A DNA stretch of 64,000 nucleotides, taken from Paenibacillus sonchi (GTDB taxonomy: Bacteria > Bacillota > Bacilli > Paenibacillales > Paenibacillaceae). Numbering within the stretch: the stretch's first letter is position 1; every line of letters begins with the position of its first letter. Both the position numbers and the translations under genes were made by a program. The stretch spans positions 6,014,001-6,078,000 of the forward strand of contig NZ_CP068595.1 in assembly GCF_016772475.1 (NCBI RefSeq), given 5' to 3'. Under the pieces are notes generated by a model. It had not been told where the DNA came from. It saw only the letters and a list, made by a program, of their open reading frames with translations, and searched no databases. Shown piece after piece: positions 7,753 to 17,357 of this stretch.

Positions 7753-10188
7753 ATGAAATTCGGAACCTTTGACGACACCCGCAAAGAGTACGTAATCAAC
7801 ACTCCTAAAACGCCTTACCCATGGATTAACTACCTCGGCAACGAGCAGTTTTTCGGCCTCATTTCCAATACTGCCGGCGGTTACACCTTCTACCGGGATG
7901 CCCGTATGAGAAGACTTACCCGTTACCGGTATAACAATATTCCGCTGGACACAGGCGGACGCTACTACTATCTGTATGACGGCGGTGATTTCTGGACCCC
8001 GGGCTGGATGCCGGTTAAGCGCGACCTCGATTTCTACGAGTGCCGCCACGGTCTCGGCTATACCTCGATCACAGGCGAACGTAACGGTATTTCCGTGAAC
8101 CAGCTCGCTTTTGTACCGATGGGCCACAACGCCGAAGTGCACCGGCTGGTGGTTAAGAACACCGGCTCCGCGAAGAAATCCGTGAAGCTGTTCTCTTTTG
8201 CCGAATTCTGTCTCTGGAATGCCCAGGATGATATGACCAACTTCCAGCGCAACCTCAGCACCGGCGAAGTTGAAGTCAAGGATTCCGTCATTTACCACAA
8301 AACCGAATACCGCGAGCGCAGAAACCATTACGCTTACTATTCTGTCAACAAACCAATCGACGGCTTCGATACCGACCGTGAATCGTTCCTCGGAATGTAC
8401 AACGGCCTGGATAACCCGCAGGCGGTTGCAGCCGGTGAAGCCACCAATTCCGTAGCCAGCGGCTGGTCGCCGATCGGCTCCCACGCCCTGAACATCACGC
8501 TGGAGCCTGGCGAAGAGCAAAGCTTCATCTTCGTGCTCGGCTACATCGAAAATCCGGAAGACGAGAAATGGGAAGCGCTGAACGTCATCAACAAAAAACC
8601 GGCGCTGGCTGTCATCGAACAGTTCGCTACAGACGCCCAAGTGGATGCGGCTCTTGCAGTTCTGGCTGCACACTGGGATAACCTGCTGTCCAAATATCAG
8701 ATCCAGAGCGGCGACGAGAAGCTTAACCGCATGGTTAACATCTGGAATCCATACCAATGTATGGTTACCTTCAACATGTCCCGTTCGGCATCCTATTTTG
8801 AATCCGGGATTGGCCGCGGCATGGGCTTCCGTGACTCCAACCAGGACTTGCTCGGGTTCGTGCATCAGATTCCCGAGCGGGCCAGAGAACGTATTCTGGA
8901 TATCGCGGCTACCCAGTTCGAAGACGGCAGCGCGTATCACCAGTACCAGCCGCTCACCAAAAAAGGCAACAACGAAGTCGGCTCCGGCTTCAATGACGAT
9001 CCGCTCTGGCTGATCTCAGGAACCGCTGCCTATATTAAGGAAACCGGCGACTATTCGATTCTGGATGAGCAGGTTCCTTTTGACAGCAACCCGGACAACA
9101 CCGCAACCCTGTTCGAGCACTTGAAGCGTTCCTTCGAGCACGTCACCAACAACCTCGGACCGCATGGCCTGCCGCTGATCGGACGCGCAGACTGGAATGA
9201 CTGTCTGAACCTGAACTGCTTCTCCACCGAACCGGGCGAATCGTTCCAGACGACTGAGAATATTGCAGGCGGCGTAGCGGAATCCGTGTTTATCGCAGGT
9301 CTGTTCGTCTTCGTTGGACCGGACTATGCCGAAATCTGCCGTATGCGCGGACTGGACGATGCAGCTGCGGATGCGGTTGCGAAGATCGACAGCATGCGTG
9401 AAATCACGCTGACCCACGGCTTCGACGGAGACTGGTTCCTCCGCGCTTACGATCACTACGGCGACAAGGTCGGCAGCAAGGAAAATGAGGAAGGCCAGAT
9501 CTTCATCGAGCCTCAGGGGATTTGCGTAATGGCCGGTATCGGGGTAGAAGACGGTCAAGCTGCCAAGGCCCTGACTTCCGTACAGGAACGCCTGGATACG
9601 AAATACGGTATCGTTTTGCAGCAGCCGCCTTACTCCAAGTACTATCTGAACCTGGGCGAAATTTCCACGTACCCTCCGGGCTACAAGGAAAATGCCGGTA
9701 TTTTCTGCCACAACAATCCTTGGATCATGATTGCCGAAACCGTGCTGGGCCATGGCGACAGAGCTTTTGAGATCTATAAGAAAATTGCTCCGGCTTACCT
9801 GGAGGACATCAGCGAAGTTCACCGTATGGAACCATATGTGTACTCGCAAATGATCGCAGGTAAAGATGCCGTACGCCACGGGGAAGCGAAGAACTCCTGG
9901 CTGACCGGTACTGCTGCCTGGAACTATGTGGCGATCACACAGTCGATTCTCGGAATCCAAGCGGATTTCGCCGGTCTGAAAGTAGATCCTTGTATCCCTG
10001 CAGCGTGGGACGGCTTCGAAATCACCCGCGTCTTCCGTGGAGATACTTACGTGATTCAGATCAAGAATCCGAACCATGTCTCCAAAGGCGTAGCCAGCCT
10101 CACCCTCGACGGCACAGCTGTAGAAGGCAACATCATCGCCCCTGTGGGCGACGGCGCCGTGCATCATGTCGTTGTAGAGCTGGGCTGA
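7753..10188 (+). CDS. Cellobiose phosphorylase (GH94)
   Basis: Cytoplasmic enzyme that cleaves cellobiose with phosphate to glucose 1-phosphate and glucose (EC 2.4.1.20), saving ATP. Its 811 residues match family length. Family marks are the amino-terminal beta-sandwich with [19 protein letters not shown], then the alpha/alpha-barrel with [15 protein letters not shown] (about 355-368) and [11 protein letters not shown] (about 477-487), which holds the general-acid Asp. ATG 7753 follows GAAAGGAG; the frame is open upstream but that part overlaps lacI. It follows lacI and a shared operator, with a terminator after it. Cellodextrin or chitobiose phosphorylase is possible, but the sequence reads like the cellobiose enzyme. 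Confidence 0.9.
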   Translation: MKFGTFDDTRKEYVINTPKTPYPWINYLGNEQFFGLISNTAGGYTFYRDARMRRLTRYRYNNIPLDTGGRYYYLYDGGDFWTPGWMPVKRDLDFYECRHGLGYTSITGERNGISVNQLAFVPMGHNAEVHRLVVKNTGSAKKSVKLFSFAEFCLWNAQDDMTNFQRNLSTGEVEVKDSVIYHKTEYRERRNHYAYYSVNKPIDGFDTDRESFLGMYNGLDNPQAVAAGEATNSVASGWSPIGSHALNITLEPGEEQSFIFVLGYIENPEDEKWEALNVINKKPALAVIEQFATDAQVDAALAVLAAHWDNLLSKYQIQSGDEKLNRMVNIWNPYQCMVTFNMSRSASYFESGIGRGMGFRDSNQDLLGFVHQIPERARERILDIAATQFEDGSAYHQYQPLTKKGNNEVGSGFNDDPLWLISGTAAYIKETGDYSILDEQVPFDSNPDNTATLFEHLKRSFEHVTNNLGPHGLPLIGRADWNDCLNLNCFSTEPGESFQTTENIAGGVAESVFIAGLFVFVGPDYAEICRMRGLDDAAADAVAKIDSMREITLTHGFDGDWFLRAYDHYGDKVGSKENEEGQIFIEPQGICVMAGIGVEDGQAAKALTSVQERLDTKYGIVLQQPPYSKYYLNLGEISTYPPGYKENAGIFCHNNPWIMIAETVLGHGDRAFEIYKKIAPAYLEDISEVHRMEPYVYSQMIAGKDAVRHGEAKNSWLTGTAAWNYVAITQSILGIQADFAGLKVDPCIPAAWDGFEITRVFRGDTYVIQIKNPNHVSKGVASLTLDGTAVEGNIIAPVGDGAVHHVVVELG

Positions 10189-10225
10189 TTAACCTTCTGC
10201 TCCGCCAGCACAGTTTTGTAAAAGC

Positions 10226-10266
10226 AACCGGGCTTCTCCTTTTGTATACAGGGGAGCCCGGTTTGT
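10226..10266 (+). terminator. Terminator after the cellobiose phosphorylase gene
   Basis: AACCGGGCTTCTCC pairs with GGGGAGCCCGGTT, with one mismatch, around a ten-base loop, followed by TGTATTT. Confidence 0.75.
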
Positions 10267-10331
10267 ATTTATCTCTAATCGATGTTAATCTACATCATAG
10301 AGATGCATACAAAGGAGCTTAAGCTTATCAT

Positions 10332-10694
10332 GTGGATTACTCTGTAAAGATTAACATTCCGGAAGGATGCCTGTAATAGTGGATACACTATTCTTTTTGG
10401 CATGCTTTTCTTTATCTTGATCATTCTTTCCGAAAGGCTGTTGCAGAAAGACCTAAAGAATGGTCCGAGGGCTTCATTGAATATTATACAAACCAGGGGT
10501 ATGGAAAAAAGCACGGGCACACAGGTCTGGAGGGAACCCTGCAGGTTCTTCAGGCCAGAAGAAAGCTGGAAGCAGAAATCTTTAACAGCTTAAAAATAGC
10601 CAAGAAAAAAGTGAATAACTCTTCTTATGACATTAACGAATATAAGCAAGTTATTGGGGAGATTCTATCCCAATACTTTAGCCCGGCAACCTAA
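10332..10694 (+). pseudogene. Degenerate ORF interrupted by TAATAG
   Basis: GTG 10332 follows AAAGGAG (about 13 bases) and opens VDYSVKINIPEGCL, then TAA TAG (10374-10379), after which the same frame runs open for about 104 codons to TAA at 10692. The second part looks like real protein: FRKAVAERPKEWSEGFIEYY, then [20 protein letters not shown] and a helical end. It has no obvious start codon of its own after the double stop. I recognise no family. It is most likely a decayed gene. It lies between two terminators and belongs to neither neighbouring operon. Confidence 0.4.
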
Positions 10695-10740
10695 CGTGCA
10701 AAAGCTGAAATTCTATCATCGTATAGGTTAGTTCAATAAT

Positions 10741-10785
10741 ACAGCGGCAGTCCAGGTCTTTTTTCTCGCCTGTGACTGCCGCTGT
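10741..10785. terminator. Bidirectional terminator
   Basis: ACAGCGGCAGTC (10741-10752) and GACTGCCGCTGT (10774-10785) form a perfect 12-bp stem, followed on the plus strand by TTCTTTC. It separates the degenerate ORF from the convergent DUF817 gene. Confidence 0.65.
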
Positions 10786-10822
10786 TTCTTTCGCTTATTG
10801 CCTTGCAAATGGATATGACGCA

Positions 10823-11602
10823 TTAGATCAAATTTTTTGTTTCCCGTCCGGCTTTGACATGTTTAAGCTGGGCAACAATAATGACGCTAATGATGACCAG
10901 AAGGAACCATGAACTGATCTTGCTGAAGCTGACCAGATGCCAGGCTTGATATTGGTTGGGATATCTCCAAGCATTAAAAAATGTAGCTATATTTTCAGCT
11001 AACCAGATAAAAAAACCTACAATGAAAAAAGCAAGGGTCAAGGGCATCCGGTAAGTGGTGTTGCGAACCCGGTAGATGATCCATGTTCTCCAAAAGACAA
11101 TCAGCACAAGCGCCGTCAGCCACCAGCGGAAATCAGGAATAAAATGATGTGTAAAAAAGTTCAGATAGATGGCTCCTCCCAGTAATCCCGCAGCAGCAAG
11201 CCCCGGCCAGCCAGTCATATCCATCTTCAGTCTGCGCCATATCTGGCACATAAAGCTTGCTACACTCGCATACATAAATCCGCTATAGAGCGGTACACCG
11301 AGCAGCTTCGTTAACCCGGGCTCAGGGTATGCCCATGACCCCATCCTTACCTTATAGATTTCCAACAGCAAACCAATCACATGAAACACGCAGATCACTT
11401 TGATCTCGTCGATTGTTTCTAATCCACTGCGGTACATAAGGTACTGCACGGCAAGCAGGATCAAAAGAATGGCATCATAACGGTAAATGAAGGGCAGCTC
11501 GATTGCGCTGGAAAGAGCTAAAGTTCCAAAAATCGCAACAGGAAATATGCAGCTCATCGCTTGATGATAGCCAAAATGCAGCAGCTGTATTATGGATTTC
11601 AA
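10823..11602 (-). CDS. DUF817 family integral membrane protein
   Basis: A 259-residue protein with about seven or eight membrane helices. It matches the DUF817 family as I recall it (LEIYKVRMGSWAYPEP, LYSGFMYASVASFMCQIWRR, FWLAENIATFFNAWRYPNQ-type segments). The function is unknown. The start is a TTG at 11602, nine bases after GAGGAG. It is a single-gene unit between terminators, with no functional hint from its neighbours. Confidence 0.8.
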   Translation of the reverse strand: MKSIIQLLHFGYHQAMSCIFPVAIFGTLALSSAIELPFIYRYDAILLILLAVQYLMYRSGLETIDEIKVICVFHVIGLLLEIYKVRMGSWAYPEPGLTKLLGVPLYSGFMYASVASFMCQIWRRLKMDMTGWPGLAAAGLLGGAIYLNFFTHHFIPDFRWWLTALVLIVFWRTWIIYRVRNTTYRMPLTLAFFIVGFFIWLAENIATFFNAWRYPNQYQAWHLVSFSKISSWFLLVIISVIIVAQLKHVKAGRETKNLI

Positions 11603-11835
11603 TAGTATACTCTCCTCTTCTGCGCCGGGCGGCTTAACCTCTCTTCCTTCTCTAGCTCTGTGGCATTCCTCTTTCTCTTAGCCCCGCATGCCAAGCCCCC
11701 CGCTACGCTGTGGTCAGCTTGAATATAACATGATATTTATCGTTTTACAATATATTTAGATTGATAAGGGATACTTAATTGTTGTTTCGTATATTCAATT
11801 TACGTTTACCAGTACTTTCTCCCGCAGGTTAAAAA

Positions 11836-11867
11836 AGAACCCCTTCCTGCTATGCAGGAGCGGTTCT
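11836..11867 (-). terminator. Terminator of the chvE-mmsAB-type operon
   Basis: AGAACCGCTCCTGC and GCAGGAAGGGGTTCT pair with minor mismatches around ATA. On the minus strand a run of six T follows. It lies about 85 bases after the permease stop codon. Confidence 0.8.
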
Positions 11868-11953
11868 TCCCAACTTGCTTTTTCCTTCTTATATCCTGCT
11901 CTAACAACGATTTTAGCTCTACACGTTTCGCTCTTCGCCTTCCAGCTTACCGC

Positions 11954-13117
11954 TTACGCCGTCTTCGACTTGTTGTAGATATCAAAGCCCACTGCCAGCA
12001 GCAGCACCAGGCCCTTGATGCCCTGCTGCCAATCGACCCCGAGGCCGACGAGGGACATGCCGTTGTTCATGACGCCCATGACCAGTCCGCCGATAATGGC
12101 GCCGACTACAGTGCCAATCCCGCCGGACGCGGAAGCGCCTCCGATGAAGCAGGCGGCGATGGCATCCAGCTCGAAGTTGGTGCCTGCTTTGGGGGTTGCC
12201 GAGTTCAGACGTGCCGCGAACACCAGACCGGACAAGGCAGCAAGCACACCCATGTTGACAAAAACCCAGAAGGTGACACGTTTGGTTTTGACGCCGGAGA
12301 GGCTGGCTGCTTTTTCGTTGCCGCCCAATGCGTAGATATGCCGCCCCATCGTCATATGATTCATGACAAAGGAATAAATGACAATCAGCACCAGCAGGAT
12401 AACCAGGATGTTCGGAATCCCGTTATATTGGGCAAGTACCATTGTGAACAGATTGATGACGATCACCAGCGCCGCAGCCTTGGCAACGGACAGCCAGACG
12501 GAAGATTGCTCAAAACCGTATTTCACGGAAATTTTACGGTTGCGGAATTCCTGGTACACCACCAGCAGGGACAGCACACCCCCCACAATTAGTGTCAGCA
12601 CATTCAGCGAGCTGCCGCCGGAAAGATCCGGGATAAAGCCGGAGCTGATCTTTTGGAAGCTTTTAGGGAAAGGTGCGATGGATTGCCCGTTCAGCACAAT
12701 CATCGTCAGCCCGCGGAACAGCAGCATGCCGGCCAGGGTCACGATGAAGGCGGGGATTTTGATATAGGCCACCCAGAAGCCCTGCCAGGCTCCAACCAGC
12801 GCACCCATCAGCAGCGAGAGAATGACCGCCAGCACCGGATTCATCTGCATATCCACCATCATAATCGCTGACAGCGCTCCGATAAAAGCGGCTACCGAAC
12901 CGACTGAAAGATCGATATGCCCGGTGATGATCACCAGCACCATCCCGATCGCCAGCACCAGAATATAGCTGTTCTGCAGGATCAGATTGGTTACATTAAG
13001 CGGCTTGAGCAGAATGCCGTCCGTAAGAATTTGAAAGAAAACCGAGATAAAGATCAGAGCAATGATCATGCCGTATTGGCGGATATTCTTTTTGAAAATT
13101 TCGCTTATCGCTCCCAT
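11954..13117 (-). CDS. mmsB: Sugar ABC transporter permease (MmsB/GguB/XylH type)
   Basis: A 387-residue membrane subunit of a monosaccharide ABC importer. Helices alternate with family segments: IITGHIDLSVGSVAAFIGAL (about 65-85, hallmark of ribose/xylose-type permeases), IPAFIVTLAGMLLFRGL, MGRHIYALGGNEKAASLSGV (the ATPase-contact loop), and IGTVVGAIIGGLVMGVMNNG. Length above 380 fits the MmsB/XylH branch rather than RbsC. It is the last gene of a three-gene unit (binding protein, ATPase, permease), six bases after the ATPase gene. Substrate is not readable; xylose, arabinose, galactose or glucose are all plausible. Confidence 0.88.
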   Translation of the reverse strand: MGAISEIFKKNIRQYGMIIALIFISVFFQILTDGILLKPLNVTNLILQNSYILVLAIGMVLVIITGHIDLSVGSVAAFIGALSAIMMVDMQMNPVLAVILSLLMGALVGAWQGFWVAYIKIPAFIVTLAGMLLFRGLTMIVLNGQSIAPFPKSFQKISSGFIPDLSGGSSLNVLTLIVGGVLSLLVVYQEFRNRKISVKYGFEQSSVWLSVAKAAALVIVINLFTMVLAQYNGIPNILVILLVLIVIYSFVMNHMTMGRHIYALGGNEKAASLSGVKTKRVTFWVFVNMGVLAALSGLVFAARLNSATPKAGTNFELDAIAACFIGGASASGGIGTVVGAIIGGLVMGVMNNGMSLVGLGVDWQQGIKGLVLLLAVGFDIYNKSKTA

Positions 13118-13123
13118 GTGGTG

Positions 13124-14653
13124 TTACCCCCTGCTTCGTGTCATATATTTCATGAGCAGCTCCTGCGATGCGTCCTGCCGCTCCACCTCGCCGCTGATGC
13201 GGCCTTCGCACATCGTATAAATCCGGTCACACATCCCGATAATCTCCGGCAGCTCGGACGAGATGACAAGCACCCCTTTGCCTTCGGCCGCCAGCCCATT
13301 GATAATCGAGTAAATTTCGTATTTGGCCCCCACATCGATTCCGCGTGTAGGCTCATCGAGAATGAGGATATCCGGCTGGGCATAGATCCATTTGCTGAGG
13401 ACGACCTTTTGCTGGTTGCCGCCGCTGAGATTTACGGTTTTCTGTAAAATGCTCGGTGTCTTGATATTCAGCTTCCTGCGGTATTCCTCGGCGACCAGCA
13501 CTTCCTCGTTCTCATTGATCACACCCCGGCGGGACAGATTCTTCAGGCTGCTGAGTGAAATATTCCGTTTGATGTCGTCGATCAGGATCAATCCGTAATG
13601 CTTGCGGTCCTCGGTCACATAGGCCAGGCCGCTGTCGATCGCTTTGTTGATGTCATTCAGATGAACCTCTGTGCCGTGCATATACAGCCGGCCGCTGATC
13701 CGTCTTCCGTACGATTTGCCGAACACACTCATCGCCAGCTCCGTCCGGCCTGCTCCCATCAGCCCGGCTATGCCAACCACTTCCCCGCGCCGGATATGAA
13801 GATTGATGTTGTCGAGCATTTTGCGGTCAGCCTGCGTGGGGTGGTAGACCTCCCAGTCACGGATTTCAAAAATGGTCTCCCCCAGGTTCGGCGTCCGCTC
13901 GGGATAACGGTTGGTCAGATCACGGCCCACCATGCCTTTGATAATGACATCCTCGGTCACTTCATCCTGCTTCATATCAAGGGTGCGAATCGTCTGGCCA
14001 TCCCGTAAAATGGTCACAGAATCCGCCACCTTCTCGATTTCATTCAGTTTGTGGGAGATGATAATGGAGGCAATCCCGCGCTGCTTCAGCTCTAGAATGA
14101 GTGTGAGCAGGTTCTCACTGTCATCCTCATTCAGCGCCGCTGTCGGTTCGTCGAGGATGAGCAGCTTCACTTCTTTGGACAGCGCCTTGGCGATCTCCAC
14201 AAGCTGCTGCTTGCCAACCCCTATCGCCGATACCTGCGTGAACGGGGATTCGCTCAGGCCGACGGTTTGCAGAAGCTCCTTGGTTTTCACTGTCGTTTCG
14301 TTCCAGTTGATCACCCCGTGACGTGCCTGCTCATTGCCGAGAAAAATGTTCTCCGATATCGACAGATAAGGGATCAGTGCCAGCTCCTGATGGATAATAA
14401 CAATCCCCAGGCTTTCACTATCTTTAATGTCTTTGAACTGGCAGACCTGTCCTTGAAATAAAATATCCCCCTCATACGTTCCATACGGATAGACACCGCT
14501 AAGCACCTTCATCAGGGTGGACTTCCCGGCCCCGTTCTCACCGCAGAGCGCGTGAATCTCGCCAGCCTTCACCTGCAGATTCACATCCGATAATGCTTTA
14601 ACCCCGGGGAAGGTTTTGGTAATGCCCTTCATTTCCAGAATAATCTCGCTCAT
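13124..14653 (-). CDS. mmsA: Sugar ABC transporter ATP-binding protein (MmsA/GguA/XylG type)
   Basis: A 509-residue ATPase with two nucleotide-binding halves, usual for pentose/hexose importers of the RbsA/XylG group. The first half has Walker [10 protein letters not shown] (about 40), [19 protein letters not shown] signature (here [16 protein letters not shown]) and Walker [10 protein letters not shown]. The second half has the degenerate Walker [10 protein letters not shown], normal in this group, then [15 protein letters not shown] and [15 protein letters not shown]. It energises import by the adjacent permease. It lies between the binding-protein gene (107 bases upstream) and the permease gene. 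Confidence 0.92.
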   Translation of the reverse strand: MSEIILEMKGITKTFPGVKALSDVNLQVKAGEIHALCGENGAGKSTLMKVLSGVYPYGTYEGDILFQGQVCQFKDIKDSESLGIVIIHQELALIPYLSISENIFLGNEQARHGVINWNETTVKTKELLQTVGLSESPFTQVSAIGVGKQQLVEIAKALSKEVKLLILDEPTAALNEDDSENLLTLILELKQRGIASIIISHKLNEIEKVADSVTILRDGQTIRTLDMKQDEVTEDVIIKGMVGRDLTNRYPERTPNLGETIFEIRDWEVYHPTQADRKMLDNINLHIRRGEVVGIAGLMGAGRTELAMSVFGKSYGRRISGRLYMHGTEVHLNDINKAIDSGLAYVTEDRKHYGLILIDDIKRNISLSSLKNLSRRGVINENEEVLVAEEYRRKLNIKTPSILQKTVNLSGGNQQKVVLSKWIYAQPDILILDEPTRGIDVGAKYEIYSIINGLAAEGKGVLVISSELPEIIGMCDRIYTMCEGRISGEVERQDASQELLMKYMTRSRG

Positions 14654-14759
14654 TCGCTTCTCACCCAGCTTTCCTTGTGACTGTAGCAGCGGTTATTGCG
14701 GCTGGCAGCCACTATGCATAAACTGCCGCCGCAGCACCCGCTAAAAGTGTTCCAGCCGG

Positions 14760-15857
14760 TTATTCACCGAGCTGTTCTTTGGTATAATAACCGCCGTCAA
14801 CCAGTACTTTATCCACATTGCCGGCATCTACAGAGACCGGCTCAAGCAGATAGGACGGTACAATTTTGACTCCATTATCGTAGGTGGTGGTATCGTTGAC
14901 TTCCGCTTCCGTACCTTTCAGTACACTTTCTGTCATTTCCACCGCTTTTTTGGCCAGCTCGCGGGTATCTTTGAATACCGTCTGTGTCTGCTCTCCGGCC
15001 AGGATCGATTTAATGGAAGCCAGCTCGGCGTCCTGTCCGGTAACAACCGGAAGCTTCTTGTCGCCTGCACCGTAACCCACGCCCTTCAGAGAGGAAAGAA
15101 TACCGATGCTGATTCCGTCGTAAGGGGACAGCACCGCATCCAGATTATCGCTTGCATAATTTGCACTCAGCAGATTATCCATCCGGGCTTGAGCCGCCGC
15201 GCCGTCCCAGCGCAGGGTTGCTACCTGATCCATGGTGGTCTGCTTGCTGCGGACAACCAGCTTGCCGGAATCGATGTAAGGCTTCAGGATCGACATTGCC
15301 CCGTCAAAAAAGAAGTAGGCATTGTTGTCATCCGGCGAACCGCCGAACAGCTCAATATTGAACGGCCCTTTACCCTCTTTGAGTCCCAGCTTCTCCTCAA
15401 TGTAAGAACCCTGCAGAACACCGACCTTGAAATTGTCAAAAGTGGCGTAGTAGTCGACATATTCGCTCTTCTTGATCAGGCGGTCGTACGCGATCACTTT
15501 TACATCCGCATCATGCGCTTTTTGCAGGACATCCGTCAGCGCTTCACCATCAATCGAAGCGATGACAATGGCCTTCACGCCTTTGGTGATCATATTCTCA
15601 ATTTGCGATACCTGGTTCTCCACGACATCCTCCGCGTATTGCAGATCCGTACCGTAACCCAGCTTCTCGAACTCTTTGACCATGTTGTTGCCGTCATTCA
15701 CCCAGCGCTCGGAGGACTTGGTCGGCATCGCGATGCCGACCTTCCCGTTCGCCCCATCCGTGCTCCCGCCGGAACTGTTCCCGCCTTTATTGCCGCATGC
15801 GGATAAAATCAGTACAAGTGCCAATGCCAGCATGATCCATGAATACTTTTTCATCAT
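14760..15857 (-). CDS. chvE: Sugar ABC transporter substrate-binding lipoprotein (ChvE type)
   Basis: A pentose/hexose-binding lipoprotein of about 365 residues. The start at 15857 follows AGGGGGT by six bases; the frame is open further upstream without a ribosome site. Signal peptide with lipobox LSAC at about residue 21, then [20 protein letters not shown], the ChvE-type first strand, and [25 protein letters not shown] in the lobes. It delivers sugar to the MmsAB subunits encoded downstream. A -10-like TATACT (about 70 bases upstream) has no good -35, which suggests an activator-dependent promoter, consistent with the neighbouring three-part sensor. Confidence 0.9.
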   Translation of the reverse strand: MMKKYSWIMLALALVLILSACGNKGGNSSGGSTDGANGKVGIAMPTKSSERWVNDGNNMVKEFEKLGYGTDLQYAEDVVENQVSQIENMITKGVKAIVIASIDGEALTDVLQKAHDADVKVIAYDRLIKKSEYVDYYATFDNFKVGVLQGSYIEEKLGLKEGKGPFNIELFGGSPDDNNAYFFFDGAMSILKPYIDSGKLVVRSKQTTMDQVATLRWDGAAAQARMDNLLSANYASDNLDAVLSPYDGISIGILSSLKGVGYGAGDKKLPVVTGQDAELASIKSILAGEQTQTVFKDTRELAKKAVEMTESVLKGTEAEVNDTTTYDNGVKIVPSYLLEPVSVDAGNVDKVLVDGGYYTKEQLGE

Positions 15858-16035
15858 CTGCGCTACCCCCTGAACTTTTCTGGTGCCCCGGGCGGCCCCG
15901 CCCGTTTGACAAGTTGAGTATAGCAAGGGGGACATGGGGCCGTATTTACACTCAGGCTACTGTTTTTATAAAATCAGAACTTTTGTCAGCGTTTTCAGAA
16001 ATATTCGGATTAAACTTGTGATTCTTCTATTTTGC

Positions 16036-16078
16036 CAAAGAAACCACATACGGGATTAACCGCATGTGGTTTCTTTTT
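16036..16078 (-). terminator. Terminator after the response regulator gene
   Basis: AAAGAAACCACAT and ATGTGGTTTCTTT form a 13-bp stem with T-rich flanks on both sides. It separates the sensor operon from the transporter operon. Confidence 0.8.
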
Positions 16079-16091
16079 GCAGTATATGAGT

Positions 16092-17330
16092 TTAATGCTG
16101 TTCTTCCGCGCGGACTTCGCGCCCCCCCTCGCCGGGAAACACGCCTTTGCGGAATTGCAGCGGGGATACACCTGTCTGCTTTTTGAAGGCGGTGCTGAAA
16201 TAATGCTGGGTCTCGTAGCCTGTGCGTTCCGCAACTTCGCTCATGCTAAGCTCTGTGGAATGCAGCAGCTGTGCTGCCTTGCGGATGCGGGTCTGCGTCA
16301 GATATGTGCCGAAGGATTCTCCCAGCTCCTGCTTGAATAGACGGCTGAGATAAACCGGCGAGGCCTGAAGATGGCCGGCAATGGATTCAAGCGTAAGCCC
16401 GTATTCGCCATAATGCTCCAGCACGTATTGCCTTGCTCTGCGGACCAGCGGAGACAACGGCTGCTCCCTGGATAGGTTCACTCTGCATTTGCGGTAGGCG
16501 GCGGCCAGCCCGGCGGCATCGCCCTCTACCGCCTGGGTGCCGACTTCAACGGCGATCTTGAGATGGCTTCGCACCACGGCTTCAACCCCGGCCAGCACCG
16601 GTTCCCCGGCCGCATCCCACAGCAGAATGATGATCAGGCCTGCGGCATCCCTGAAGATGACTTTGGGATAATCCTGAAGCAGTTCTGTAACCATATTCTC
16701 TATCGCAAAAAGAAACAGCTGCCGCTCCTTCTCCTGCAGCCCGGAGTTCTGCGCTTCCCCTCTCCAGCGGATCATGCCGATCAGCGCCGGGCAAGCTGCC
16801 GGCAGCCGCAGGAAGTGCAGCTGCTCCATGATCTCACTTTGGCTCAGATTGCCATCCAGCCATTCCTGGCAGAAGCGTTCCCGCAGCAGCGGAAAGTTCT
16901 TCAGGATCTGCCGGGAAGCCTGCTGGAGGTGCTGGTTCTTCTGCTTCTCCGCTATCAGCTGATCCCTTACTCCGCGAAGCACCTGCATCAGCTGCTTCGG
17001 CTCAGCAGGCTTGAGAATATAGTCATTCACCTGCAGACGGATCGATTCCTGGGCATAGGAGAATTCATCATGGCCGGTGATGACGATGATTTTACAGTCA
17101 GGCAGCTGCTCCCGGAGCCGCTTCATCAGTTCAATGCCATGCATGATCGGCATGTTCAAATCGACCAGCGCGATATGCACCTCATGCCGGACAGCCAGCT
17201 CCAGCGCTTCCTCGCCGTCCTCCGCTTCCGCTGCTACCTGTAAACCTAAGCTTTTCCAATCTACACATTGCCTGATCCCGTCACGGATAATCGCTTCGTC
17301 ATCGGCAATGATGACTTTCCAGGAATCCAT
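16092..17330 (-). CDS. Response regulator with AraC output domain (YesN type)
   Basis: A 412-residue regulator. The receiver domain (1-120) shows the acidic pair IIADDEA, the phosphoacceptor Asp57 in LVDLNMP and Lys in LKPAEP. The carboxyl end (about 310-400) is a double helix-turn-helix of the AraC family (LESIAGHLQASPVYLSRLFK and MSEVAERTGYETQHYFSTAF). It ends just before a terminator, and is preceded by the kinase gene (27-base gap), so the sensor protein, kinase and regulator form one operon. It probably activates the chvE-type transporter operon next to it. Confidence 0.9.
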   Translation of the reverse strand: MDSWKVIIADDEAIIRDGIRQCVDWKSLGLQVAAEAEDGEEALELAVRHEVHIALVDLNMPIMHGIELMKRLREQLPDCKIIVITGHDEFSYAQESIRLQVNDYILKPAEPKQLMQVLRGVRDQLIAEKQKNQHLQQASRQILKNFPLLRERFCQEWLDGNLSQSEIMEQLHFLRLPAACPALIGMIRWRGEAQNSGLQEKERQLFLFAIENMVTELLQDYPKVIFRDAAGLIIILLWDAAGEPVLAGVEAVVRSHLKIAVEVGTQAVEGDAAGLAAAYRKCRVNLSREQPLSPLVRRARQYVLEHYGEYGLTLESIAGHLQASPVYLSRLFKQELGESFGTYLTQTRIRKAAQLLHSTELSMSEVAERTGYETQHYFSTAFKKQTGVSPLQFRKGVFPGEGGREVRAEEQH

Positions 17331-17357
17331 GGCTTCAGAGGCTCCTTTCGGTTTTAT

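Noticed and set aside
7726..8940. A 404-codon open frame on the minus strand
   Set aside because: Shadow of the cellobiose phosphorylase gene; the sense strand has clear family motifs and the antisense product has none.
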